From: Candidatus Latescibacterota bacterium
Lineage (GTDB): Bacteria; Krumholzibacteriota; Krumholzibacteriia; JACNKJ01
Reading direction: 5' to 3'
DNA length: 64,000 nt
Assembly: GCA_020633725.1 (NCBI GenBank)
Contig: JACKDC010000004.1
Span: forward strand, 186,001 to 250,000
Part shown: positions 24,270 through 32,999 of the stretch, in pieces
Numbering within the stretch: the stretch's first letter is position 1
Layout: every line of letters begins with the position of its first letter
Program-made: the position numbers and the translations under genes
The notes under the pieces: generated by a model
The model's database searches: none
Told to the model about the DNA's origin: nothing
Seen by the model: only the letters and a program-made list of their open reading frames with translations

Positions 24270-27200
24270 ATGCCGCGCCGTATCCTGCCCCATCGCGTCC
24301 TGGCCGCCTGCGGTGGCGCCGCCCTGTTCGTGGGCGCGCTGCTCGCCGCGTCCGTCGCGCTGGCCCAGTACAACCCGCACCCGCGCATCTACCTGACGCC
24401 CGAGCGGATCCAGCGCATCCGGACCCAGCACTGGCAGGCGGGCAGCTACGAGTGGGGCCAGCTCATGACGGCGGCCGCGCGCACCGACCTCGACGGCGCC
24501 AAGGCGCAGGCGCTGGCCTACGCGATCACCGGCGACGAGGACTGGGCGACCACGGCGCTCGGCATCATGCGGCGGGTCATGGCTGACACGCCCGTCCCCA
24601 GGGTCAACTTCAACACCGTGGGGCGGACCTTCAACACCTGGGCGCTCTGCTTCGACTGGCTCTACGGCGCGCCGCAGTTCACGGACGCGCTCAAGCAGCA
24701 GGTCATCGCCTACCTGGCCCAGATCCCCGAGACCGGCGACGGCAAGTGGAACTGGTATCCCGACGGCGCCTACTTCAACGGCGTGAGCAAGTGCCTCTGG
24801 GGGCCGCCCGTCTGGGGCCTGGCCACCTGGGGCGACAATCCGCAGGCCGACCACTACATCGACAACGGCTACAGCCAGCGCTGGCTCTACATCCGCAACA
24901 CCCTGGGCTTCGGACCGGCGAACCTGGCCGTGGTGCGCGGCGGCTGCATGCCCCAGGGGATGGACTACGGCGCGGGCACGATGGCGAACATCGTGCGCTG
25001 GCTCGCGGCCTGGAAGAGCGCGACGGGCCAGGATCTCTTCGACGAGGGTCCGGCCCTGCGCCAGTATCTCGCCTACTTCCCGCAGGCCTACTACTACACG
25101 GAGGACTTCATCCGCCGCCCCGAGCACGGACACAACGCGCACAAGCGGGGCGCCTACCTGCACAACGCGGTCGCGGCGCTGCTCGTGCTCATGGACGAGT
25201 ACGCGGACAGCGAGGAGGCGCGGTGGGCGAGCTGGTGGGTGCACAACATCGAGGGCGCCGACCGCTACCCCGGCAACGACTCGCGCTATTTCGCCGAGAT
25301 GGACCTGATCTTCAGCGACAACGCCATCCCCCAGACCGCGCCCTTCGACCAGCCGCTGGCCTATTACGCCGAGGGCAACGGCATGTGGATCTGCCGCTCG
25401 AACTGGACCCAGGGCGCCACCGAGCCCAGCACCTTCGCCACCTTCCGCGCGGGCAATTGGACCTGGTTCAACCAGAACCACTGGGACCAGGGGAACTTCT
25501 GCATCTACTCGCACGGGGAGGATCTGCTGGTGGACGGCGGCGTCTACGACGGCGGCGGCGACGTCACCGTGATCAACTACCACCACCAGACCATCGCCCA
25601 CAACTCGCTGCTCATCAAGGATCCGCGGCAGACCAAGGGCTGGCACTTCTACGACTGGACCCTGGACGGCTTCGAGAACTCGGGCGGACAGAATCGCCCC
25701 TGGCGCGAGACCCTCCCCGACGCCGTGCTCGACGGCGCGCGCAAGGACCCGCGCTGGCCGCAGTCCGAGGGCAGCTACGTGCACGACATGGCGGACATCG
25801 AGCGCAAGGCCGACAACCCGCGCTACACCTACGCCTACGCGGACCTCACCAACGCCTACGCGAACCCGCGCTGGGAGGAGGACTACGCGGCGAGCCGGCT
25901 GGCCGACGTGGACTACCGCCCCAAGGTGGGCAACGTCACGCGGCAGTGGTTCTATCTGCGGCCCCGCGCGGACGACGCGGACGAGTACTTCGTCACCTTC
26001 GACCGCGTGAGCAGCACGGACGCGAGCTTCCAGAAGACGAACCTGCTGCACTTCATCGGCGAGCCCGTCTTCACGAATGGCGGCCTCGTGGACAGCGAGG
26101 TGCCCGGACACATCGAGACCTACGCCGCCGACCGCTTCACGATGGCGCTGGGCGGCGCGGTGCTCCACGGCGCCACGGTGCTGCCCGCCAACCCGCGCAT
26201 CCGCAAGGTGGGGGGCGAGGGCTACGAGTACTGGGTCAACGGCACCAACTACGATCCCTTCCCCGACGCCGGCGACGAGAACCCCCTCGGCGGCGTCTGG
26301 CGGCTGGAGATCATGCCGCCGACCGCCGAGCGCGACGACCTCTTCCTCAACGTCCTCCATCCGGACTGGCGGGGCGCGCCGGCGCCCACGGTGACGCGCA
26401 TCCCGGGCGACAGCTGCGAAGGCGCCGCCTTCGACGGCTGGGTGCTGATGTTCGCCAAGGAGGAGGCCGCGCAGTCGGCGCTGGGCTACAGCGTGGACAT
26501 GGACGGCGCGCAGCGCCACCTGCTCTGCGACATGGACCCGGGCTACGCCTATCGCGTCTTCCGCAACGGCGGCGGGGCTCCGCTTGCGGTGGTGCCGGTG
26601 GGCGCCGACGGCATCCTGGAGTTCGAGAGCCCGGGCGGCGGCAGCTTCCAGGTGAGCCGGGGCGACGCCGTGCCCGACCTGACGCCGCCCAGCGGCAACG
26701 TACGGATCGGCAGCGCGGACCTCACGCCGCCGTCGGGCAGCTACACCGTCTACGCGCGTTACGGCGACGCCCTCGGCAACTGGAGCGACCCGCCGCTCAG
26801 CGACACCGTGCTGCTCGACCTCCCCGCCGCCGACGACCTGCCGCCCGAGGTCTGGAGCCTCGCGCCCGCCGACGGCGCCACGGGCGTGGATCCACGCAGC
26901 AACGTGGCCTGCCTCGTGCGCGATCTCGGCAGCGACGTGGACACCACCAACGTCGAACTGCGCGTGAACGGCGTGGCCGTGCCGCGGCGGGTGCTCCCCG
27001 TGGGCGGCCGCTACCTGGTGGTGGGCAACCCGCCGGCGATCCTGGCCGAGAACACGACCTACGGCGCGAGCGTCACGGCGGCCGACCTGGCCGAGCCGCC
27101 CAACGGCGTCACGGTGAGCTGGGACTTCAGCACCGGCACCCTGGCGGACGAGACCCAGCCGCCCTCACCGCCCACGGATCTCACGGCGGCGGTGAACGGC

Positions 27201-27761
27201 GACTGCGACGTCTCGGTGGGCTGGTCGGCCTCGGCCGAGGCGGGCGTCATCGCCTATCGCGTGGCGTACGGCGAGTGGCCCGACGGCAGCGCCACCGACC
27301 TCGAGTGGCAGACCGAGATCGGCGTGGTCATCGCCGGGCTGCCGGACGGCGAGTACTGGCTGGGCGCGAGCGCGCTGGACAACGTGGGCCAGGAGAGCGC
27401 GCTGGCCACGCTCGGGCGCTCGCTGGTGGTGGACTGCGGCGGCATGCCGGGCACTCCCGGCCAGCCCGGGAACCCCGATCTGGACGGCCTGGCCCGGGGC
27501 GAGATCTACCCGCCCGGCGTGATCGTCGCCGAGGTGCAGCCGCCGCTCTCGGTGGCGAATCTCGGCCAGGGCTGGGTCGTGCGCATCTTCACGGTGAGCG
27601 GGCGGCTGGTCGAGGACTTCCACGCCGAGACCGACGGCGAGGACTTCACCTGGGACCTGCTGAACCGCGAGGGCTCGCGCGTCGCCAAGGGGCTCTACCT
27701 GGTGCGGGTCTTCGACGACGGCGGCGGCACCGTGCGTGAGGGCTACTACCTCAACCGCTGA
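24270..27761 (+). CDS. Secreted heparinase II/III / alginate-lyase-like protein with sorting tail
   Basis: An 1163-residue secreted polysaccharide-lyase-like protein. Signal peptide 1-33 (ASVALAQ). An alpha/alpha-toroid part (about 34-370) opens with HPRIYLTPERIQRIR. The heparinase II/III-type beta-sandwich follows, with NHWDQGNFCIYSHGEDLLVDGG and NYHHQTIAHNSLLI. These hold the His/Tyr residues used for catalysis in this superfamily. Then come an Ig-like domain (PPEVWSLAPADGATGV), an FN3-like domain (PPSPPTDLTAAVNGD) and a C-terminal FlgD-like tail (VRIFTVSGRLVEDF ... GLYLVRVFDDGG). ATG 24270 follows GAGGT. Degradation or remodelling of an acidic polysaccharide is the likely role. Specificity is unknown. 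Confidence 0.85.
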   Translation: MPRRILPHRVLAACGGAALFVGALLAASVALAQYNPHPRIYLTPERIQRIRTQHWQAGSYEWGQLMTAAARTDLDGAKAQALAYAITGDEDWATTALGIMRRVMADTPVPRVNFNTVGRTFNTWALCFDWLYGAPQFTDALKQQVIAYLAQIPETGDGKWNWYPDGAYFNGVSKCLWGPPVWGLATWGDNPQADHYIDNGYSQRWLYIRNTLGFGPANLAVVRGGCMPQGMDYGAGTMANIVRWLAAWKSATGQDLFDEGPALRQYLAYFPQAYYYTEDFIRRPEHGHNAHKRGAYLHNAVAALLVLMDEYADSEEARWASWWVHNIEGADRYPGNDSRYFAEMDLIFSDNAIPQTAPFDQPLAYYAEGNGMWICRSNWTQGATEPSTFATFRAGNWTWFNQNHWDQGNFCIYSHGEDLLVDGGVYDGGGDVTVINYHHQTIAHNSLLIKDPRQTKGWHFYDWTLDGFENSGGQNRPWRETLPDAVLDGARKDPRWPQSEGSYVHDMADIERKADNPRYTYAYADLTNAYANPRWEEDYAASRLADVDYRPKVGNVTRQWFYLRPRADDADEYFVTFDRVSSTDASFQKTNLLHFIGEPVFTNGGLVDSEVPGHIETYAADRFTMALGGAVLHGATVLPANPRIRKVGGEGYEYWVNGTNYDPFPDAGDENPLGGVWRLEIMPPTAERDDLFLNVLHPDWRGAPAPTVTRIPGDSCEGAAFDGWVLMFAKEEAAQSALGYSVDMDGAQRHLLCDMDPGYAYRVFRNGGGAPLAVVPVGADGILEFESPGGGSFQVSRGDAVPDLTPPSGNVRIGSADLTPPSGSYTVYARYGDALGNWSDPPLSDTVLLDLPAADDLPPEVWSLAPADGATGVDPRSNVACLVRDLGSDVDTTNVELRVNGVAVPRRVLPVGGRYLVVGNPPAILAENTTYGASVTAADLAEPPNGVTVSWDFSTGTLADETQPPSPPTDLTAAVNGDCDVSVGWSASAEAGVIAYRVAYGEWPDGSATDLEWQTEIGVVIAGLPDGEYWLGASALDNVGQESALATLGRSLVVDCGGMPGTPGQPGNPDLDGLARGEIYPPGVIVAEVQPPLSVANLGQGWVVRIFTVSGRLVEDFHAETDGEDFTWDLLNREGSRVAKGLYLVRVFDDGGGTVREGYYLNR

Positions 27762-27775
27762 GGGCGCTGACGGCG

Positions 27776-28672
27776 CTAGCGCACGGGCAGCTTGCCGTAG
27801 ACCGCGGCGAAGGCGTCGGCCAGCGTGGGATGCGCGAAGCTGAAGCCCAGGCTGTCGGCCTTGACGGGCAGCGCCTTGCAGCCCTGCAGCAGGACATCCG
27901 CCGCGTCGAGGAAGAGCGAGCTCACCGGCTGCCCCGGGACCAGGTCCCACTGGTGCGAGCCAAGCACGCCGCGCAGCACGCGTCCGAAGTCGGCCAGCGG
28001 CCGCGGATCCGGACTCACCGCGTTGAGGGGACCCCACACGGCCTCGCGGTCCAGCGCGAAGAGCAGCATGGCGAGGGCGTCCTCGCGGTGGATCCAGGAC
28101 ACGATGCGCCGCCCCGGCCCCGACAGATCCCCCTCGTAGAACTTGAAGACCGGCATGAGCTGGGACAGCGGGCCACCGCCCTCGCCGAGCACGAGGCCCA
28201 GTCGCAGGCGCACGGCGCGCACGCCGAGCAGCTTGGCCTCCGAGCAGCTGTCCTCCCAGGCGTCGCAGAGGCTGACCAGGGGGCCGCTGCCCGGTCGGTG
28301 GTTCTCGGTGACGCTCTCGTCGCCCGTCTGCCCGTAGATCCACACCGCCGAGGCGTTGACCCAGGTGCGCGGCGGGTCGGGCTGGCCCTTGAGCGCGTCC
28401 ATGATGCGGTGGCTCACGTCCACGCGCGAGCGGTGCTGCGCGATGGGATTCGCGTTGCGGCTGAACAGCGGCGACCCCGCCAGGTTCACCACGGCGTCGA
28501 CGCCCCCGAGCAGTGCGCGCGGGTCGTCGCTCCAGGGGCGGACGTCGAACGTGGCGCCCTTGAAGCGCGCTGGCTCGCGCGTCAAGACGGTGACACGGTC
28601 GCCCCGTGCGAGGAGACGCGGGATCAGCGCCGAGCCCAGGTAGCCCCGGCTTCCGATCACGAGCACATGCAT
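27776..28672 (-). CDS. TIGR01777-type epimerase (SDR family)
   Basis: A 298-residue cytoplasmic extended-SDR-like protein. The N-terminal Rossmann motif is GSRGYLGSALIPRLL (about 7-21). NLAGSPLF and NASAVWIYG correspond to conserved strands of the TIGR01777/YfcH family, and the C-terminal DUF1731-type region (VLRGVLG ... LPVKADSLGFSFAHPTLADAF) is present. The exact substrate of the family is unknown. ATG 28672 is preceded by GGAG. It converges with the heparinase-like gene (14 bp gap) and is divergent from the large ASH-repeat gene. Confidence 0.9.
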   Translation of the reverse strand: MHVLVIGSRGYLGSALIPRLLARGDRVTVLTREPARFKGATFDVRPWSDDPRALLGGVDAVVNLAGSPLFSRNANPIAQHRSRVDVSHRIMDALKGQPDPPRTWVNASAVWIYGQTGDESVTENHRPGSGPLVSLCDAWEDSCSEAKLLGVRAVRLRLGLVLGEGGGPLSQLMPVFKFYEGDLSGPGRRIVSWIHREDALAMLLFALDREAVWGPLNAVSPDPRPLADFGRVLRGVLGSHQWDLVPGQPVSSLFLDAADVLLQGCKALPVKADSLGFSFAHPTLADAFAAVYGKLPVR

Positions 28673-28778
28673 GACGGCTCCTTCCGCGCGGCCCGGCCGC
28701 GCCAGAGGGACGTCCCTGCAGGATGGCGGCCAAGCGCCGCTGCGCGCGCGTCCTTCGCAACGCTTGCCGTCACGCACG

Positions 28779-28807
28779 TTTACAGCGATTTCGGACCGTG
28801 CTATCAT
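28779..28807 (+). promoter_or_regulatory. Promoter of the ASH-repeat protein gene
   Basis: TTTACA at 28779-28784, a 17-bp spacer, then TATCAT at 28802-28807. Transcription would start near 28814 and AGGGAGG precedes the ATG at 28843. Confidence 0.65.
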
Positions 28808-28842
28808 TATTTGGGGTGAGATACCGGGAAAGGGAGGCCACC

Positions 28843-31800
28843 ATGCGGAAAAGTTTGCCCTGCGGGCTGTTGCTCGGGCTGATCGCGCTGCTGGCGCTCG
28901 TCGCGCCGGCCGCGGCCCAGAACTGCAGCGTCGATCGCGAGACGCTGACCTTCGGTCCCGTGCTGCTCGGCGAGCAGCGCATCCGCACTCTCACCGTGAC
29001 CAACGAGGGTGTGGAGCCCCTGGCGCTGGATCTCATCGCCCAGCCCTGCGCGGGCGAGCCGGCCTTCACCGTGTTGACCGCGGGCCACTTCGACGTCGCG
29101 CCCGGCGCGAGTCAGGTCATCCAGATCCGCTTCGCGCCGACGGTCCCGGGCACCCATGCCTGCGACCTCGATCTCGGCACGAACGACTGCCCGCCCGTCG
29201 CGCTCGACGGCTGGGGGCACGAGTACGCCGAGCCGCTGGGAAATCACATCGGCCTCTACACGGACACCGACGCGCAGCTCTGCCAGGCGCCGCTGGACGG
29301 CGCGGGCATGACCGTGCAGATGCGGGTGCTCGCCGTGCTGCCGGACGGCGTCAGCGGAGTCACCGCGGCGGAGTTCCGTCTCGCGAACCTGCCCGAGAGC
29401 CAGTTCCCGCCGAACGGCCACTGGGAGGCGACCTGGAACACGACGCTGGTGATCGGCAACCTGGAGCAGGGCATCGCGCTGGCCTTCAACCCGCCGCTGG
29501 AGGGCGCGATCGTCGAGCTCGGCACCTTGCTGTTCACGAGCTACGATCAGGCGGACTGGATCGGCGCGGATCACACGGTGGACGTTCTGCCGTCGACCTT
29601 CGGGCAGAACCTCGTGGTGGTCGACGAGAACTTCGACGAGATCCCCGTGGGCGGCGGGCACTTCACCTTCAACTGCGGCAACCCGCCGGACTGCCCCTGC
29701 TTCGAGCAGGGCGCGCCCGTCTGTGACGTCACGCCCACGCTGCTCGCCTTCGGCGAGGTGCCGATCGGCGGTGTCGGCTACCGGAGCTTCGTCATCACCA
29801 ACGCCGGCACGGCTCCGCTGGTTGGCGCGGTGAGCGCGGACTGTGCGGACTTCGCCGTCACCGTGGGCGACGGGTTCTTCGCGCTCAACCCGAGCGAGTC
29901 GAAGACGGTGCAGGTGCGCTTCCAGCCCAGCTCGGCCGAACCGCAGGTCTGCGTGGTCGACCTGGGCACCAGCGACTGCCCGAGCGTGCTCTGCACCGGT
30001 GTGGGCTTCACCCCGGTGCCCATCTGCCAGGTCACGCCGTCCAGCCTGGACTTCGGCGACATCGTGGCGGGCACGACGCGGCAGCTCACCTTCGAGATCC
30101 GGAACGTGGGCACCGGCCTCCTCGAGGGGGCGGTCGCCGAGAACTGCGACGACTTCGAGTTGCTTGCAGGCGCGGGTCCCTTCTCGCTGACCACCGGGCA
30201 GTTCACCTTCGTGACCGTGCGCTTCGCGCCGCCCCTGGCGGGGGACTACGCCTGCACGATCGATCTGGGCACGGACACCTGCGACCCGGTCGAGGCCGTG
30301 GGCAGCGCGCACGATCCGATCGCGAGCTGCGCGCTCACGCCCGACCATCTGGACTTCGGCGACGTGGCCATCGGCGCCTTCGCGAACCTCGACGCGGTGC
30401 TGGAGAACACCGGCGATCTGCCGCTGGAGGGCGAGATCGTCGTGAACCACCCCGAGTTCAGCGTGGTCATCGGCGGCGGGGCCTTCACGCTGCCGGTGAA
30501 CGATGTGCACGTCTTCCGGGTGCGCTACACGCCGCTCGACGACGTGCCCGACACCGCGACGCTGACGACCGGCCTCGCCGGCTGCTCCGAGCTCCCGCTC
30601 GCGGGCACGGGCCACGAGCCCGCGCCGCTCTGCGTCCTCGAGCCGGAGAGCGTGGACTTCGGCGAGGTGCTGCTCTACGGCGCGGTCCAGCAGACGCTCA
30701 GCGTGAGCAACGACGGCGACGGCGTCCTCGAGCTGGACCTCGCGATCGACAACCCCGACTTCACCTTCGCCGGGGACTCTCAGCTGACCGTTCTGCCCGG
30801 CGGCACGGCCCATGTCTCCCTGGGCTTCTCGCCCACGAGCTACGGGACGCAGACCGCCACGCTGAGCCTCGGCGCCGCGGCCTGCGCCGACGTGCCGCTC
30901 GGCGGCTTTGGCCGCAACCCGAGCACCGGCGACGATCACCTGGGCCTCTTCTACGACGCCGATGGCACGGCCTGCAGCGGCGATCTTCCCGCGCTCACGC
31001 ACACGTCGCTCTACGTGATCGCCCGGGTGCCGAGCTTCGCGTCCCCCGGCATCACGGGGGCGGAGTTCCGGGTGGAGGGCATCGAGGCGCTGATGGGCGA
31101 CGCGCAGGTCACGCCCGACTGGCTCCTGCCACCGACGGGCGGCGACCTGGTGAACGGGATCCGCTTCGACTTCGCTCCCCAGCCAGGGGAGGTCGTGCTG
31201 CTGGGGACGCTGGACGTCTACCCCTATGCGGAGCTTGGCGCCGATCGCGTCCTCACCGTGGAGCGAAGCCTCGACGGCGATCAGGTCAGCGTCACCGACG
31301 GCGAGGGCTTGGGCTGGGACGTCGGACACGGCCGCTTCACGATCAACTGCGAGACGAGCTGGCTCTGCGACTGCCTCGACTTCGCGGCGGGCTACTGCGA
31401 GCTGTCGACCACCGAGATCGACTTCGGCTACGTGAACTACGGCCACCATGCCTACGAGGACTTCACCGTGACGAACACGGGCTACTCCGCGCTGACGGGC
31501 GACCTGACGATCACGGGTCAGTACTTCTACCTGAGCGCGGGGGGCGGTCCCTTCCTGCTCCAGCCGGGCGAGACGTTGACCGCCACCGTGCGCTTCACGC
31601 CGGGCGCTGTGGGAGACCTGTACGGCACGGTGAACACCGGCCTCGCCGAATGCCCCGCCGTCCAGCTTCACGGCATCGGGATCGGCGGAGGCGGTGGCAA
31701 CCCGTTCCTCGGCGTCTACGCGGACGAGCTGGCGGTGATCTGCTATGGCGATCAGTTCCAGTACCAGAGTGCGGCGGTCTACGTGTCGGCCCTGCTGCCG

Positions 31801-32727
31801 CCCTGGTTGCCGGGCATCACGGCCGCCGAGTTCAGCATCGACAATCTGCCCGCCACCGGGCCCCGCGGCATCCGCACCGACCTCTGGAACACGGACCTCG
31901 TGATCGGCGAGCCGGGCTACGGCGTCGCGCTGGCCTTCAGTCCACCGCTCGGTGGGCCGATCGCCATCCTCGGCACGCTGGAGTTCTTCGAACTGGAGGA
32001 TTCCTGGATCGGCCAGGATCATCGGCTGGAGGTTGCTCCGTCGCAGGACAGCGGCAACCTGGTGGTGGTCGGCGTGGACTTCGTGGAGTACTTCTGCGAG
32101 CCCGGCCACTTCACCTTCAACTGCACGGGCGCTCTGGGTGACTGCGACTGCAACGTCGCCACGGCCGTCGCGCTGAGCGACTTCACCCTCACCGACCTCG
32201 CCGGCGCCGCCCGCCTGGACTGGACGCTCCTCGGCGGCGGCACGCCCGAGTTCCGCCTCGAGGGCAGCCGCGACGGCCTGAGCTGGCTCGTGCCCTACGA
32301 CGACCTCGGCGCCGGCCGCTTCACGGCCGAAGACCACGCCTCGGCGCTGGGCACGGCGGGCGCGGTGACCTACACGCTCTACGGCCGCGAGGGCGACGAG
32401 AGCTGGCAGCTCCTGCGCAGCGAAAGCCTAGCGGTCGCTGGTGTGCCGCAGCGGACGGCCCTGCTGCCCGCGCACCCGAATCCCTTCAACCCGCAGGTGA
32501 CGATCCCGTTCTCGCTGGGCGCGGCGGGCCCGGCGCGGCTGGCGATCTACGACGTGTCGGGCCGGCGCGTGGCGACGCTGGTCGACGGGACGCGGCCGGC
32601 GGGGCCCCAGAGCGCCGTCTGGCAGGGTCGCGACGAGAGCGGCCGCAGCCTGGGCTCGGGGGTGTACTTCGTGCGGCTGGAGGCGCCGGGCCACAGCGAG
32701 ACGCAGAAGCTGGTGCTGATGCGCTAG
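28843..32727 (+). CDS. Secreted ASH-repeat (choice-of-anchor D) mosaic protein with sorting tail
   Basis: A 1294-residue secreted protein. Signal peptide 1-26 (VAPAAAQ). Six ASH/choice-of-anchor-D-like repeats of about 95 residues start near 27, 293, 393, 495, 597 and 851. Each begins with a pattern like C-x-L/V-x-P-x-x-L-x-F-G-x-V. They alternate with three copies (about 129-287, 695-840, 953-1102) of an unrecognised domain of about 150 residues. Each copy starts near GLYTDTD/GLFYDAD/GVYADE and ends G-x-FT-x-NC followed by C-x-C. A C-terminal FlgD-like tail carries HPNPFNPQVTIPF and GRRVATLVDG. The protein is probably a cell-surface or extracellular structural or adhesive factor. No enzyme motif. 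Cysteine-rich for a secreted protein of this size. Confidence 0.85.
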   Translation: MRKSLPCGLLLGLIALLALVAPAAAQNCSVDRETLTFGPVLLGEQRIRTLTVTNEGVEPLALDLIAQPCAGEPAFTVLTAGHFDVAPGASQVIQIRFAPTVPGTHACDLDLGTNDCPPVALDGWGHEYAEPLGNHIGLYTDTDAQLCQAPLDGAGMTVQMRVLAVLPDGVSGVTAAEFRLANLPESQFPPNGHWEATWNTTLVIGNLEQGIALAFNPPLEGAIVELGTLLFTSYDQADWIGADHTVDVLPSTFGQNLVVVDENFDEIPVGGGHFTFNCGNPPDCPCFEQGAPVCDVTPTLLAFGEVPIGGVGYRSFVITNAGTAPLVGAVSADCADFAVTVGDGFFALNPSESKTVQVRFQPSSAEPQVCVVDLGTSDCPSVLCTGVGFTPVPICQVTPSSLDFGDIVAGTTRQLTFEIRNVGTGLLEGAVAENCDDFELLAGAGPFSLTTGQFTFVTVRFAPPLAGDYACTIDLGTDTCDPVEAVGSAHDPIASCALTPDHLDFGDVAIGAFANLDAVLENTGDLPLEGEIVVNHPEFSVVIGGGAFTLPVNDVHVFRVRYTPLDDVPDTATLTTGLAGCSELPLAGTGHEPAPLCVLEPESVDFGEVLLYGAVQQTLSVSNDGDGVLELDLAIDNPDFTFAGDSQLTVLPGGTAHVSLGFSPTSYGTQTATLSLGAAACADVPLGGFGRNPSTGDDHLGLFYDADGTACSGDLPALTHTSLYVIARVPSFASPGITGAEFRVEGIEALMGDAQVTPDWLLPPTGGDLVNGIRFDFAPQPGEVVLLGTLDVYPYAELGADRVLTVERSLDGDQVSVTDGEGLGWDVGHGRFTINCETSWLCDCLDFAAGYCELSTTEIDFGYVNYGHHAYEDFTVTNTGYSALTGDLTITGQYFYLSAGGGPFLLQPGETLTATVRFTPGAVGDLYGTVNTGLAECPAVQLHGIGIGGGGGNPFLGVYADELAVICYGDQFQYQSAAVYVSALLPPWLPGITAAEFSIDNLPATGPRGIRTDLWNTDLVIGEPGYGVALAFSPPLGGPIAILGTLEFFELEDSWIGQDHRLEVAPSQDSGNLVVVGVDFVEYFCEPGHFTFNCTGALGDCDCNVATAVALSDFTLTDLAGAARLDWTLLGGGTPEFRLEGSRDGLSWLVPYDDLGAGRFTAEDHASALGTAGAVTYTLYGREGDESWQLLRSESLAVAGVPQRTALLPAHPNPFNPQVTIPFSLGAAGPARLAIYDVSGRRVATLVDGTRPAGPQSAVWQGRDESGRSLGSGVYFVRLEAPGHSETQKLVLMR

Positions 32728-32798
32728 GCGCTCGCCAGCGGGCAGAGGAGAACCCGACCCGCCCTCGCGACTGGGGGCGGGGCCCTGCATCGCGCATC

Positions 32799-32816
32799 AA
32801 CCCGCCCCCGGGGGCG
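32799..32816. repeat. GC palindrome, copy 1
   Basis: AACCCGCCCCCGGGGGCG. The inner 14 bp are a perfect palindrome. The same 18 bp recur at 32975-32992, 176 bp away. It follows the ASH-protein gene and may act in transcript ending, but no T-run follows. Confidence 0.6.
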
Positions 32817-32887
32817 AGCAGGCCCTCGGGGTCGGGAACCGGCCAAGCTCCGGGTGCGTCACGCGTCCAAAAAGTACGGCCGAACCC

Positions 32888-32916
32888 TTGCCGTGGATAC
32901 CAATGTATAGTATCAT
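32888..32916 (+). promoter_or_regulatory. Orphan promoter-like element between convergent genes
   Basis: TTGCCG at 32888-32893, a 17-bp spacer, then TATCAT at 32911-32916. No gene follows on the plus strand before the convergent membrane-protein gene, so the transcript would be a short RNA or antisense. Confidence 0.45.
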
Positions 32917-32920
32917 TGGA
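32901..32920. repeat. AT-rich operator-like dyad
   Basis: CCAATG, 8 bp, CATTGG, at about 32900-32919, overlapping the spacer and -10 of the orphan promoter. On the minus strand the same area offers TTGACC with TACATT 17 bp away, so it could be bidirectional. Confidence 0.45.
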
Positions 32921-32976
32921 TGGCGGTCAAGGGGGCCGGCGAGGAATCTCCGTCGAATCCGCGAGAGCCGACAGAA

Positions 32977-32994
32977 CCCGCCCCCGGGGGCGGG
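32977..32994. repeat. GC palindrome, copy 2
   Basis: An 18-bp perfect palindrome with arms CCCGCCCCC and GGGGGCGGG, ending 6 bp before the convergent gene's stop codon. It would form a very stable hairpin in either transcript. No T-run. Confidence 0.6.
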
Positions 32995-32999
32995 CGGGA

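Noticed and set aside
28807..32337. 1176-codon minus-strand open frame
   Set aside because: Antisense to the ASH-repeat gene; the repeats are only readable on the plus strand.
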